From: Cerioporus squamosus
Lineage: Eukaryota; Basidiomycota; Agaricomycetes; Polyporales; Polyporaceae
Direction of reading: 5' to 3'
Assembly: GCA_022592435.1 (NCBI GenBank)
Contig: JABYQS010000078.1
Span: 1-64,000, forward strand
DNA length: 64,000 bases
Shown here: in pieces, positions 40,354-49,976 of the stretch
Layout: the number at the start of each line of letters is the position of its first letter
How positions within the stretch are numbered: position 1 is the first letter of the stretch
The notes under the pieces: model-generated
Seen by the model: the letters and a program-made list of their open reading frames with translations, nothing else
The model's database searches: none
What the model was told of the DNA's origin: nothing
Position numbers and translations under genes: made by a program

Positions 40354-40560
40354 ATGTCCTTATTTCGCACAGCGATGTCACAGCACCTCGTCATTGCGCA
40401 GGTCGAAGGGCTGTACGCTACAGTGATGGGCCGGGAGCTTGTCCCGGTAGAAAGTGTTCCTGCTGGCAACGTCTTCGCCGTGAAGGGCCTGGAAGGCAAG
40501 GTCTGGCGGAACGCTACAATCTGCGCCCCTGCAGCCGGGGGTGTGGGCGGCACGGTATAA
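40354..40560 (+). pseudogene. Orphan fragment of EFL1 (elongation factor-like GTPase, ribosome maturation)
   Basis: From 40402 the frame encodes VEGLYATVMGRELVPVESVP, then AGNVFAVKGLEGKVWRNATI and CAPAAGG, stopping at 40558-40560. The GRELVPVESVPAGNVFAVKGL pattern is that of a C-terminal domain of EF2-like factors; the wording fits EFL1/Ria1 rather than EF2. Only about 50 of more than 1,000 residues are present, with no G domain nearby. An AG acceptor (GCGCAG) directly precedes the similarity, as if one exon had been copied. It is fused to about 16 unrelated residues from ATG 40354. Probably a non-functional gene scrap, though a small expressed product is possible. Confidence 0.6.
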
Positions 40561-40579
40561 CGCCACCATTCCTACGAGT

Positions 40580-42112
40580 CTACAGACCGCGACCTGTCTC
40601 CGGATACAGCGGCGGAAGACGCTCGTACAACGACGCCGAGTGCAGCGGGATGGCCTCTACCGCGTCCGGACCATACTCGACGTCCGCACCGAGCGTCGCA
40701 GTCGTATCAGCGCGGGTCCGGTGCATCCGCATCGTAACGATGACAGTCTGAAGAGTAGAGGTCGTGTCCTTGATGCGGCGAGCGAATGCGTCCATGTCGA
40801 GATCCGCGAGGTACTGCTCGGCAGGGCAAAGGGGCAAGTCCAGCCAGTTGCGAGGACGCGGCTCCGGAGCGAGGGCGCAGATGATGAAGAGTCCGAAGGA
40901 GCGGATCTTCAAGGGCCGAAGCATATCCAGCATGGTTTCCTATTGGAGGACGTCAGTGCTCAAACGAGCTGCTCATGGGAAGACTCGACGTACCACAACA
41001 CACGGCATATCCACCGCGTCGGGACCAAGCACGCCGCCGACTGCCAGTACGATCTCAAGCGACCTGAGCTGCTGCGCGTAAGGCTTCTTCATCGAGTTCA
41101 CGAGGCCCTTGGTGAATATGTCGACGTCGTAGTCCCGGAGGCACAAGTACTCCGGCGTGGTGTCCTCCATTACCGTGCGGAGGTGGCTCGGCTGCATGAA
41201 GTTGCCCTTCACATGCAGCTCCCGGACATGGCACTGCAGCCCGAGCAGGAAGAGGTCCCAGAGACTCGCGTGGCACGCCTCGAGATATCGCCACGGACTG
41301 CGCAGCTCGAGCTGCTGTATGATGTTCAGATTCCGCAGCTGGAGATGAACCTCGTAGGTAGGCCCGATCATCTGCATGGCCTCGTCGGATGTGTCATAGT
41401 GGAAGCGGCGAGCGTTCGGGAACGAGTGGGCGTAGACAATGGTGACCGGGGGATCGTTGTTGTCCAGGATGAGTTGCTCGACCTTCGGGTACACTTGGCG
41501 GTACGTCGGGTGCTCCCATTCGGTCGCGAGCTCGAAGCCGTTCCCGGAGAGGCGCTGGAGGGTGCCTTGCGAGCCCTGCAAGAGCTTGATGCCGTTGAGG
41601 TCCTCGGCCTTGCCCTCGTCGTCTGGGGGGCGAGTGATGATATTCAGTCTAGCGTCCTCGAGCTTCGACTCGAGCGCACGGAGGAACTTCGCCCCGATCT
41701 CGCCAATATCGGACAGCTCCAAGGTGAGGACACTCCTAAGTTTGGCGAGTGCCTTGTACAGAGGAGGGCGTCCACAACCCAGGAGGGCCTCTGCATGATC
41801 GATACGAAGAGTCTCGACGGCTAGGATGCGGGCGAACTGGGATAGAAACAAAGAGAGCGCGGTGGCGACGGGATGAGCGATGGCGTACGCGGTCAGGGTG
41901 AGCTCCTTGAGGTACGTGAGGCGTCTTCCTCCTCCTAAACGCCCAAAGGCGAGGAACGAGGCGACGTCGCGCTCGTCTTTGATGACCGCACCGTGCGCGA
42001 GGAGGTAGGGGATACCGTCACTGTGTAAGGTTCGACATGTTTTCATGATGGCCGAAATCGTCGTCATATCGCAGAATGGCATGACAGAGACGAGGATTGT
42101 GTGTGAGCTCAT
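40580..42112 (-). CDS. F-box-like protein, paralogue 2 of 6
   Basis: Two exons, 42112-40994 and 40939-40580, phase 0, about 492 residues. N-terminus SSHTILVSVMPFCDMTTISA then IMKTCRTLHSDGIPYLLAHG has the F-box-like layout of the family. Further on: VETLRIDHAEALLGCGRPPL, LQGSQGTLQRLSGNG, SPWRYLEACHASLWDLFLLG, CHVRELHVKGNF, DTTPEYLCL. Exon 2 has LDMDAFARRIKDTTSTLQTV. It is closest to paralogue 5 at 52.4 kb, sharing most of these blocks. Start 42112 chosen because an upstream extension lacks an ATG and a CAG directly precedes it. The stop lies only 20 bases from the end of the convergent EFL1 fragment. Confidence 0.76.
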
Positions 42113-42728
42113 CTGAAGACACAAGCTATAAGTCAGCCGTCACAGTATCGATTAGCCCTTTGAACGCACCCTGACGATGTAGACGTGTCCGAGATGTCGA
42201 CTGGGTCCTATCCATGAATTAGAACAAGGTAACAGCACGATGAGGAGCGACTCACAGATGGAGAAGGTAGAGATAAACAGGGCGAGGAATGAAATGACTT
42301 AACGGACCCTGAGGCGAATATATCTGCGATGGAGGACAAAGACCTTTGTCGTTGAGAGCGCCTTAGGCCTTAGGACTCGATCTCGCTGCTACGGCCACGA
42401 GTCGAACATGATGCATGATGTATCACGTCTTCCAATGCATTAGACCATCTTCTCCAGTACAAAGACACCGCATGCTGTATATTGGCTCGAAGCCACGTCG
42501 ACAGCGCATACACAATTTCCTTCCGCAGTCGGCAGTAAAATGTTAGATGTGGTTAGACGTGCTGAGATGTCCATGTAGTCACTCACAGTCTATGTCGCAT
42601 ATCGACCAGCCCCTTTGGTCGAGACAGTGCATAGGGAAGCGCAGCAAACACGTCTGCGAGGAGAACCTAGCTGGCAGGAAGGAAGCGAGTCTTCACGCGG
42701 TGGAAGCGCTCAGCGAATCTCGGCCAAG
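42113..42728. other. Intergenic up to the left target site of the DNA transposon
   Basis: Promoter side of F-box-like paralogue 2. On the minus strand around 42391-42460 a stretch with a perfect 4-bp D-stem (GTCT/AGAC) and GTTCGACTC looks tRNA-like, but the acceptor stem does not pair. No gene supported. Confidence 0.45.
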
Positions 42729-42730
42729 TA

Positions 42731-43095
42731 TTGCTGTTCGCACTCTGCTTGTCGCAAGCGCCCAAAGCGCGTTTTCCCGCCACCACCACGCTCCGGACGC
42801 CTCGAACTTGCGCAGACGATATCTCGCTCAATTCTTTTCCGATCTCCTTCCTCTTTTCACCATTCCATTCGTCTCGACAGCGCGCAGGGCACGACACCGC
42901 TTTTGCGCGGTTTCACCGATACTTCCCTTATCCCCTCCCGACAACCCCTCCTGGACGTGTAACGCGAATCATGGGCGAACAGGTGGTCGGACAGCGTTGG
43001 GAAGCGTATAGGGAAGGTCAGGAGAGCCGGGTCGAGGGCACGGTAGCTGGTTTGGAGCGGGAACCGGTCACAGTACGTATGCAACACCCGTACCC
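42731..43095 (+). repeat. Left terminal inverted repeat
   Basis: 365 bp starting TTGCTGTTCGCACTCTGC and ending GCAACACCCGTACCC, matching the right repeat in inverse orientation. The three differences seen all lie in the outer 125 bp. A frame runs through most of it (IMGEQVVGQRWEAYREG), mirrored in the other copy, but is probably fortuitous. Confidence 0.9.
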
Positions 43096-43394
43096 CTCGA
43101 TACACCTCCATATGTAACCCTTGTCGCACTACTACAATCCTTCAGTCATGTGTTGTCCCTATGTACTGTCCTCCAGAGTATGTATACAATAATCTCTGGA
43201 CTGTGTCTTGACGTCTTGAGCAGTGTGCCAGCCGGTAGTTTGAATCTCAGTGGATCTGGTCACGAGGTGACCGCGGAGTTGGTTGCCACCTCCCCATCGA
43301 GCTCGCTCGTGCGTGTCTTGACTCTTACTACTCTCGCTTTCTTCCTACTACTCTACATTCATTCTCAATTCTGTGCACTGCTAGTATTTCGACC

Positions 43395-45619
43395 ATGGGG
43401 AATAAGAAGAATCAGGCCAAAAGGGAGCAGGGGAAGACCGTCGATACAGTCAAGAAGGTCCCGAAGCCTCGCAAGGGCAAGAAGGATTCAGCGTCAGCGA
43501 CATCGACCGTTCCCGATAAACCAAAGCCCAAAGCACGCCCTCGCACCGCTGAGCAGAAGAAACAATTCCAGGAGGAGTATGAAGCTGCTGAGCTACTAGT
43601 TTCCCTCTCGGCGACACAGGCGCATGGCGCTCCTGGACCAGTCAGTGCAGGTGATTCAATCCTCGACTCGAACATACTCGCTGCCATGTCTCAAATTATT
43701 GGTGCTTCGGAAGATGTGAAGCATCTGCAGGAGAAAGCTCGCAAGGTGGCGGAAGAAGGGGACAGGAAGGAAGAGGGAGAGGAGGATGAGGATACCAGTG
43801 ACGACTCCTTGGACGAGTCAGGCGGTGAGGAGACCGAGCCTCAGGTGTGTCATTCTCATTCTCCGAGCCATCCTCAGCCTCAGCTCCTGCACCTTGGTAG
43901 GCTACTGTTGAAACCGTGCCCGCCAAGATGGTGAAGAAGACAAAGGCTAAGGGTAAATACTACGTACGCGCGAGCTCGTCCGACGAGGAGAACTGTAAGT
44001 ACACCCCAAGATGCTTCTAGTGTCCACTTCCACTGTCTAACTGAAATGCAACAGCCGAGCCCGAGACATACGACATCTCATTCAAAGTTCCTTGTGGACA
44101 GGCGCAGCGTGAAGTCACGATCCCGTCCTCCGCAACATGGACTCGTGCTCGTTCGATCATAGCCGAAGCAATGGATCGCGAACCATCCCTTCTTCGCCTA
44201 GGATATTATGCGCTACCCTGGGACAAGCAGCAGAAGGCGACGACCGCGACACTTCTGCAGAAGGACCTCGAGTGGGAGCGCTTGACAGGCAAAGTCGTGC
44301 AGTACGTTCAGTCGGAGAAAGCGAAGAACCGGGGCCACGGTGTCGTGAAACCGTTCACGATCACTCTTGTCTCAGTTGGCGATCATGGTGCAGCAGCAGG
44401 ATCTGTGAGTAATATGCTCTGAGTTCCGACATGTTCAGCATGCTGACAGGACACTACTGCATACTTAGTCGACGAAGCCAGCTGCATCCATCGGACAAGT
44501 GTCTGGTGAGGGCTCAGCCTTAGGCGAGAGTTCTGAGCGCACCTTCGCTGGTGTTGTTGATGAACTACTCGTGCGACACCATTGCCATAAGTGTCGCAAG
44601 CCCTGCATCGTCCTCCCGGGTCCACCAGTACACCACCGACACCTGACCAACAAGGCGGCTGGAAAATGGGCCAATAAGATCGTATGTTCATTGATTACTT
44701 AGTATGCTGTCATTCAAGATGGATCCTGATAGCACCTCTTTAGCTCGCTGGGCAGGCTACATCCGCTCGAATTCCAGAGATGCTTGTGCCTGATCTTGGC
44801 AAGCCAGTCGAGTATGACATAGCTCCGCTGTCCACCGGCACGCATGTTCCAGCTCCTAGTGCTCAGGATGCATCCACGGTGCTTGCTACCACCCCTACCC
44901 CTGCCTCTTCGGCTCCTACACCTGGCGGTGTCCAGACTGTGCCCAGTGGAGTGGCTCTCACTAATCCCACTGCGCTCGCTCAGTCACTCGCCCTTCTCGG
45001 AGCATGCCTTGCTGGCGCACAGCAGTCGTCTCATCTGCCATATATGGTCCCTCCTATCGCACCCATCCTTCCTCCGAACATTCTTCAGGCTTTCCACTCG
45101 ATGTCAATGCCTTCCGCTCCAATGATTCCTCCCGTCTTCCTGCAACTAGTGGGACAACCTGGTGTTTCCTACGCTGCTCCTTCCACCAGTTCACCGCATG
45201 TGCCTGTCCACTACGGAGCAGAATGGGCGCCTCCCGGCCACCTTGGACCAGCGTACAGCGGACACGACGGTGGTGCACGTGGGCCTGGCCCTGCCTATGA
45301 TCAAGGTCTCACTTCCAGAGGTGCTCGTTACATCCCTCACACACCGAACCGCCATCGCTATGATCGTGCCTTTCACACACCGTCTCACCGAACCCCCCAG
45401 CGCAACTATCGCTACTCGCCTTACTCTACCCCTTCACAATGGCGTCAGAATCGCAACAGTCCTGTCAGGCGTGACCCTCCGACTCCCAGCGATGGTGTTG
45501 GGCATGACTATCTCAGTCATGATGACCTGTATGGTCAGGATACCAGTAACGGGTATGGCTCACCTTCTGATGATCATGTTTATCTCGACCACTCTGCAGA
45601 CTTTGAATCTCGCTATTAG
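43395..45619 (+). CDS. Transposon accessory gene, uncharacterised Cys/His-containing protein
   Basis: Five exons (43395-43844, 43901-43994, 44055-44404, 44469-44681, 44744-45619), phases agree, about 660 residues. The first 60 residues are Lys-rich, nuclear-localisation-like, followed by a Glu/Asp-rich stretch (EEGEEDEDTSDDSLDESGGE). A compact region follows, YDISFKVPCGQ, REVTIPSSATW, GYYALPWDK, KPFTITLVSV, with alternating hydrophobic pattern that could be a beta-grasp-like domain (guess). Then HHCHKCRKPC followed by VHHRHLTNKAAGKWAN, a possible zinc-binding unit. The last 250 residues are Pro/Ser/Tyr/Arg-rich and low complexity. No transposase, helicase or capsid motif. It likely binds DNA or chromatin for the element (inference). 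I do not recognise the family. Confidence 0.75.
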
Positions 45620-45809
45620 TACGTCTCGAGAAGTTCTCTCTTAGTACTCCTTCGATCCTTTGCTTTTGCATATGCCCGCTCCTCAGTACAGGTGAAACAT
45701 TGATACTAGTCTTGCATACATTTGTCCTTCACTTATTGTCAATATGGTAGCGTCATTTTAATCACACCATAATTTTTTCGTGTAACAGCGAGGTGTGATT
45801 CGGTGAGAT

Positions 45810-47043
45810 TTATATGTAGCGGCTATGGCGGAAGAAAGCCGCTGCATGCTCTGGGGTTATGGAGTAAACAACATCTAAGAGCATATTCCGAGCATCAGCA
45901 TCATCGGCTGGGTTGCTACCTGTGGTATTCTGCCGCGCAAAATGTGGATAGTGCCGTCGGAAGTATGCCTTCATGATGGAAAAGGCCTGTTCTATAGGAT
46001 TGAAGTCAGGGGAGTAGGCGGGCAAAAACTCGACGCGCATTCCACTGTACACAAGCGATCAGTATATACACACATATTCTTGACTCTGACACTCACCTAG
46101 ACTCGATCAAATCCACTATTTCTGGTGCTTTGTGGATCTTCGCATTGTCCATGACAATGACAGAGTTAGGTGCAGGGAACGGCTGCATCCGCTTGAGCAG
46201 GCCGCGGATAAACTCGGTGAATCGCTCGGTGTTGAATGCACCTTCGACAATCTCACACCAGAGCACTCCCTCGAGGCTGAGGGCAGGTAGGACAGAATAT
46301 CTGCATGTGGGTAGTGAGTATGAGTACTAAGTGATACACAAGTATGAGATCACTGTACCTCTTTCCTCGGACATAGAAACAGCTCCGAACCGCCCGCATG
46401 CCCTTTAAAGCCCATGTGTAACCACGATAAGAAGTCCTCCTGTCAAATGAACTCTCATCAACGAAGACAAGCTGCTCCGGCTCATAGTTGATCCCAATGT
46501 GAGCAATGAAGTTCATGCGAGATTCGTGACTGCGTTCGAGTGCGACCTTTGAGATCTGCAAGCAAGCAGTGAGTCAGTGACTTAGAACTCAAGGAGTCAT
46601 CGTCAAATCTGAGCTCATACCTTCTTACTCGTAAACCCTATCTTGTGGATGGCGCGCCATACAGAGGAGATTGAGACATCCATTCCACACATCTCCTGTA
46701 GCTGTGTCTGGAGTTCATCGAGATAGGCGTCGGGTGAGTGCTCGAGGTATGCAGATAGAAACTGCGGTGGTCGGCATGAATGGTATATGAAGACAAGATG
46801 GCAGCTTACTTGTCTATGCCCATCGTTAAGCTTGTAGGGACGGGGACCTCGTCCTTCCAGCGCAGCAGCGTCACCGGTATCGCGAAAACGATGCAGTATG
46901 CGCTGAACCGTGCGGAGCTGAACGCCCGTCATCTCGCTGATCTGAGTACAGCTCAACTTGCGGGCATAGTACATATGTACAACAGCCCATCGAAGGTCGG
47001 TTGATGTTGCTTGTGTGCGTGCGACAGGGGAGATGCGTGCCAT
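45810..47043 (-). CDS. IS630/Tc1-mariner DD34E transposase
   Basis: Five exons from ATG 47043 to the stop at 45810, 336 residues. N-terminal helix-turn-helix region: STDLRWAVVHMYYARKL, SCTQISEMTGVQLRTVQRIL, then GRGPRPYKLND. The catalytic core has FVDESSFD (Asp 158), VIVMDNAKIH (Asp 242) and AYSPDFNPIEQ (Glu 277), 34 residues between the last two, hence DD34E. Also SYRGYTWALKG typical of DDE_3 transposases. It cuts and pastes the element into TA sites in the nucleus. No stop or frame break in any exon, so probably functional. It converges on the accessory gene with 190 bases between stops. Confidence 0.92.
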
Positions 47044-47249
47044 GGAAATGGTTCAGATGACCATTGAAGAGAGAGAAGCGATGACTTATGCCGCGAGGTT
47101 CACGTTCCAGATCCAGATCTCCCCGCACATGTATCATTGTTGTCGACGTGTAGCCACAATGAAGATTAATATGCTACAACTACTACAGTCTACAAGGAGC
47201 GAACATGGCAAGCACGCGCACAGCAGCGGAGGAACATGGTCGGAGGAAA

Positions 47250-47614
47250 GGGTACGGGTGTTGCATACGTACTGTGACCGGTTCCCGCTCCAAACCAGCT
47301 ACCGTGCCCTCGACCCGGCTCTCCTGACCTTCCCTATACGCTTCCCAACGCTGTCCGACCACCTGTTCGCCCATGATTCGCGTTACACGTCCAGGAGGGG
47401 TTGTCGGGAGGGGATAAGGGAAGTATCGGTGAAACCGCGCAAAAGCGGTGTCGTGCCCTGCGCGCTGTCGAGACGAATGGAATGGTGAAAAGAGGAAGGA
47501 GATCGGACAAGAATTGAGCGAGATATCGTCTGCGCAAGTTCGAGGCGTCCGGAGTGTGGTGGTGGCGGGAAAACGCGCTCTGGGCGCTTGCGACAAGCAG
47601 AGTGCGAACAGCAA
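47250..47614 (-). repeat. Right terminal inverted repeat
   Basis: Inverse copy of 42731-43095, followed outward by the TA of the target duplication. The transposase ATG lies about 205 bases inside its inner border. Confidence 0.9.
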
Positions 47615-47616
47615 TA

Positions 47617-48055
47617 ACGATCCACGTGACGGAGACTTACTGACCGGTAAGTAAGCCTGACTATAAGAGTAAGTAGACACCTCAGAGTTACGCATTCGAC
47701 GTCGTCTCTGCCGCAGCGATCATTAGGACCCTCCGAGTAAGTCTCACCTGCTTCTTGCAATTGTGGACAGCCATCTGGCGACGATGCGGGAAGGACGGAT
47801 GGTTCCCTACGCTATCACCAATCCGCGGTTGCGTGACACAGCGGCCACTGGCAGTAACCATGCTGGCAGTATTGACATTGTATACTCACGTCCGGCATCG
47901 TAGATCGCTTTCCCGCATTGTAGGAGAAGGCACCGTGCCCATAAGCAAGAGTTGTATATGTCTTCTTGACCAGTGAGTCTCCTTCCTCAGCGCCCAGTTG
48001 TCAGTCAGGCCGGAGCTCATCATTCACTGGCAGCGGCGATATCGGATAGACTCGG
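47617..48055. other. Intergenic between transposon and F-box-like paralogue 3
   Basis: Flank of the transposon and promoter of the next gene. No coding or RNA signal recognised. Confidence 0.5.
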
Positions 48056-49617
48056 ATGCACGCTCTACCACCCGCCTTGAACTATGACATCCTGCACCTC
48101 GTGATGTCGCTCTCGTCCAAGCGAGAGGTATGCAGCATGATGGAGACATGTAAGATTCTTCACAGGGAAGGAGCCAAGTTTCTTTTGCGCGACGTGACCC
48201 TCAACGACGAACACGACATCCGTTCCTTCATCCAGTTCATGGCTGCGAACCCATATCATCGCATCCGTTACCTCAACGGCATCCTCTCCTTCAAATGCGG
48301 ACGCCTCTCTCCAGAGACAGCGCTACTACTTCGGCTTTTCCTGGAATTCGCTGCACCGTTCCTCGGGCTCGGTCACCTGCGACTGCTCAAGCCCGAAGAC
48401 TTGCTCCATTCCGACTTCGGACTGATCCAGGCGTTCTCCCGCATCCCTTACATATACGCATTCTCCGTCAGCAAGCCAGGAGCTCTCTCGTTCGACCTGC
48501 TTTCGAAGATGTCCGGCTCCGTACACATGGTCGTATTGAACTGCAAGTACTCGGAAGTCGAAGACCACGAGGACAGCCACCCGATCTACGCCCTCCGCTC
48601 GCTCCGGAACACCCTCGTGGAGGTCGTTTGTTCTGGGGTCAGGGCCAACACTACGCCAGACCGGTGCGCCGGCATTGTCTTCCCCCATGTACGCAAACTC
48701 CGTCTCGACACTTCCGTCCCCATCGATAGCGCTGAGTACGCTCGCGCATTTCCGAACCTGTCATCGCTTCATTTCTCGTGCAAGAAGTCGATTCCATGGG
48801 GCCTTGACGAGGAGGAGCGAGAAGAGCTTGGGGCGCATCGCGCGAGGAACCGTACCTTACTACGGGAGCGCGGTGGCTGGTCCACGCTGGAGTACTGTGA
48901 CGGCACACCCGTCGACCTGTGGGTCTTAGGACTCCATTCGGCCCTAGAAAGGCTCCGATTGTACTTGGGCTCCATGGACGAGTCTCATCAAGACATCGTC
49001 GCTGGGTTATTCGAGGAGCTCATGGGGGATATCCGCGTCAAGCATATCCATCTGGACATCTGGATGTCGAGGGCAGTGCGAGATGCGCTCAGGACGTTGT
49101 CTCGTACTTGCAGGGACCTGCAGCATCTCGGGCTTCACGTCGTCTTCGATCCGGAGGAGCCCCTGAGCGACATCACGGGCATGTTGGTATGTTCATTTCG
49201 TAGCCTCACCGACAAGTCTGGTCTGATGTTCGCATCAGGATGCCCTACTCGAGTATGTCGGCCGTGGCTCCCTGCAATCGTTGCACGTCGTCTTCTCGTG
49301 CATGGACTTCCTCTCCTTGAGGCATGAAGACGATGTCGCCGTGGATCCTGCCCCACAATATGCGGACGAGTGCAAACGGTTGCTTGATCCCAACTCCCTC
49401 GCTGTCAACGTACAAACTTGCGCACCTTCGTTGAGGGATATCTCGCTAGAATTGTCCGTAACGAGTGATGACACGAAGGCATTCCGCAAGGGAAATGAGA
49501 TCCCAAACCCGGACCATTGGGCATATGAGGTAAGTCGCCAAATTCTGTTTAGTCTCGTCATTTATTTAAGGCGAACTTCTTGTTTGTGGTCAATTTCTGC
49601 AGGTTCGATCGCGATGA
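48056..49617 (+). CDS. F-box-like protein, paralogue 3 of 6
   Basis: Three exons: 48056-49186, 49239-49529, 49603-49617; all phase 0; 478 residues. MHALPPALNYDILHLVMSLS then MMETCKILHREGAKFLL is the family N-terminus. Leucine-rich stretches follow, with RVKHIHLDIWMSRAVRDAL and the intron after ITGML at the same place as in the other paralogues. The last exon codes only VRSR before TGA. It is the most divergent plus-strand member but intact. Function inferred only from the F-box-like N-terminus. Confidence 0.75.
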
Positions 49618-49976
49618 TGGCTTCGGTTGCGTTTAAGTTGTCTAGTGCATACATAATATCGAACACGAGGATGGTTGCTTCATGCGTTGCAATATTCATC
49701 CCGAGGTACTTCGTCGCTTTCGTGGGTACCGGTTCAATACTATCGGTTTTGAACGCGGCGGCCCCGGCAGCCCCGCGACAATGTGGGCGCTTATGTAAAT
49801 CGGCCAAGCAATGACGTGCTGCTGCCCCTGTTCAAACGTTCATCTGGACCACCATCGTGCAAAACCTTGCGACAAACACAATAGAGCTCGCTCTTGCTCT
49901 CGCCCACTGTGGGTTCCTGTCTTCTCTAGTGTCTTTGATGCACAAGATATGGAGTCGCTGATCTCTTACTTAGCCA

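Larger units (their letters stand above)
42731..47614. mobile_element. Tc1/mariner-superfamily DNA transposon with 365-bp inverted repeats and two genes
   Basis: The 4,884-bp element is bounded by TA at 42729-42730 and 47615-47616, the target duplication of the IS630-Tc1-mariner group. Its ends, 42731-43095 and 47250-47614, are inverted copies of 365 bp with only three differences that I can find (about 99%), so the insertion looks young. Inside are two convergent multi-exon genes: an uncharacterised plus-strand gene (43395-45619) and a minus-strand DD34E transposase (45810-47043). Both are open through all exons, so the element may be autonomous. The superfamily usually has short inverted repeats and one gene, which makes this layout unusual. 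Confidence 0.88.

Noticed and set aside
42391..42465. tRNA-like sequence on the minus strand (D-stem GTCT/AGAC, GTTCGACTC)
   Set aside because: Acceptor stem does not pair and the anticodon and T arms cannot both be formed.
42731..43117. Frame through the left inverted repeat (MLFALCLSQAP...), also present in the right repeat
   Set aside because: The mirrored copy is part of the terminal repeat; no family resemblance, and the terminal position argues for structural DNA, not a gene.
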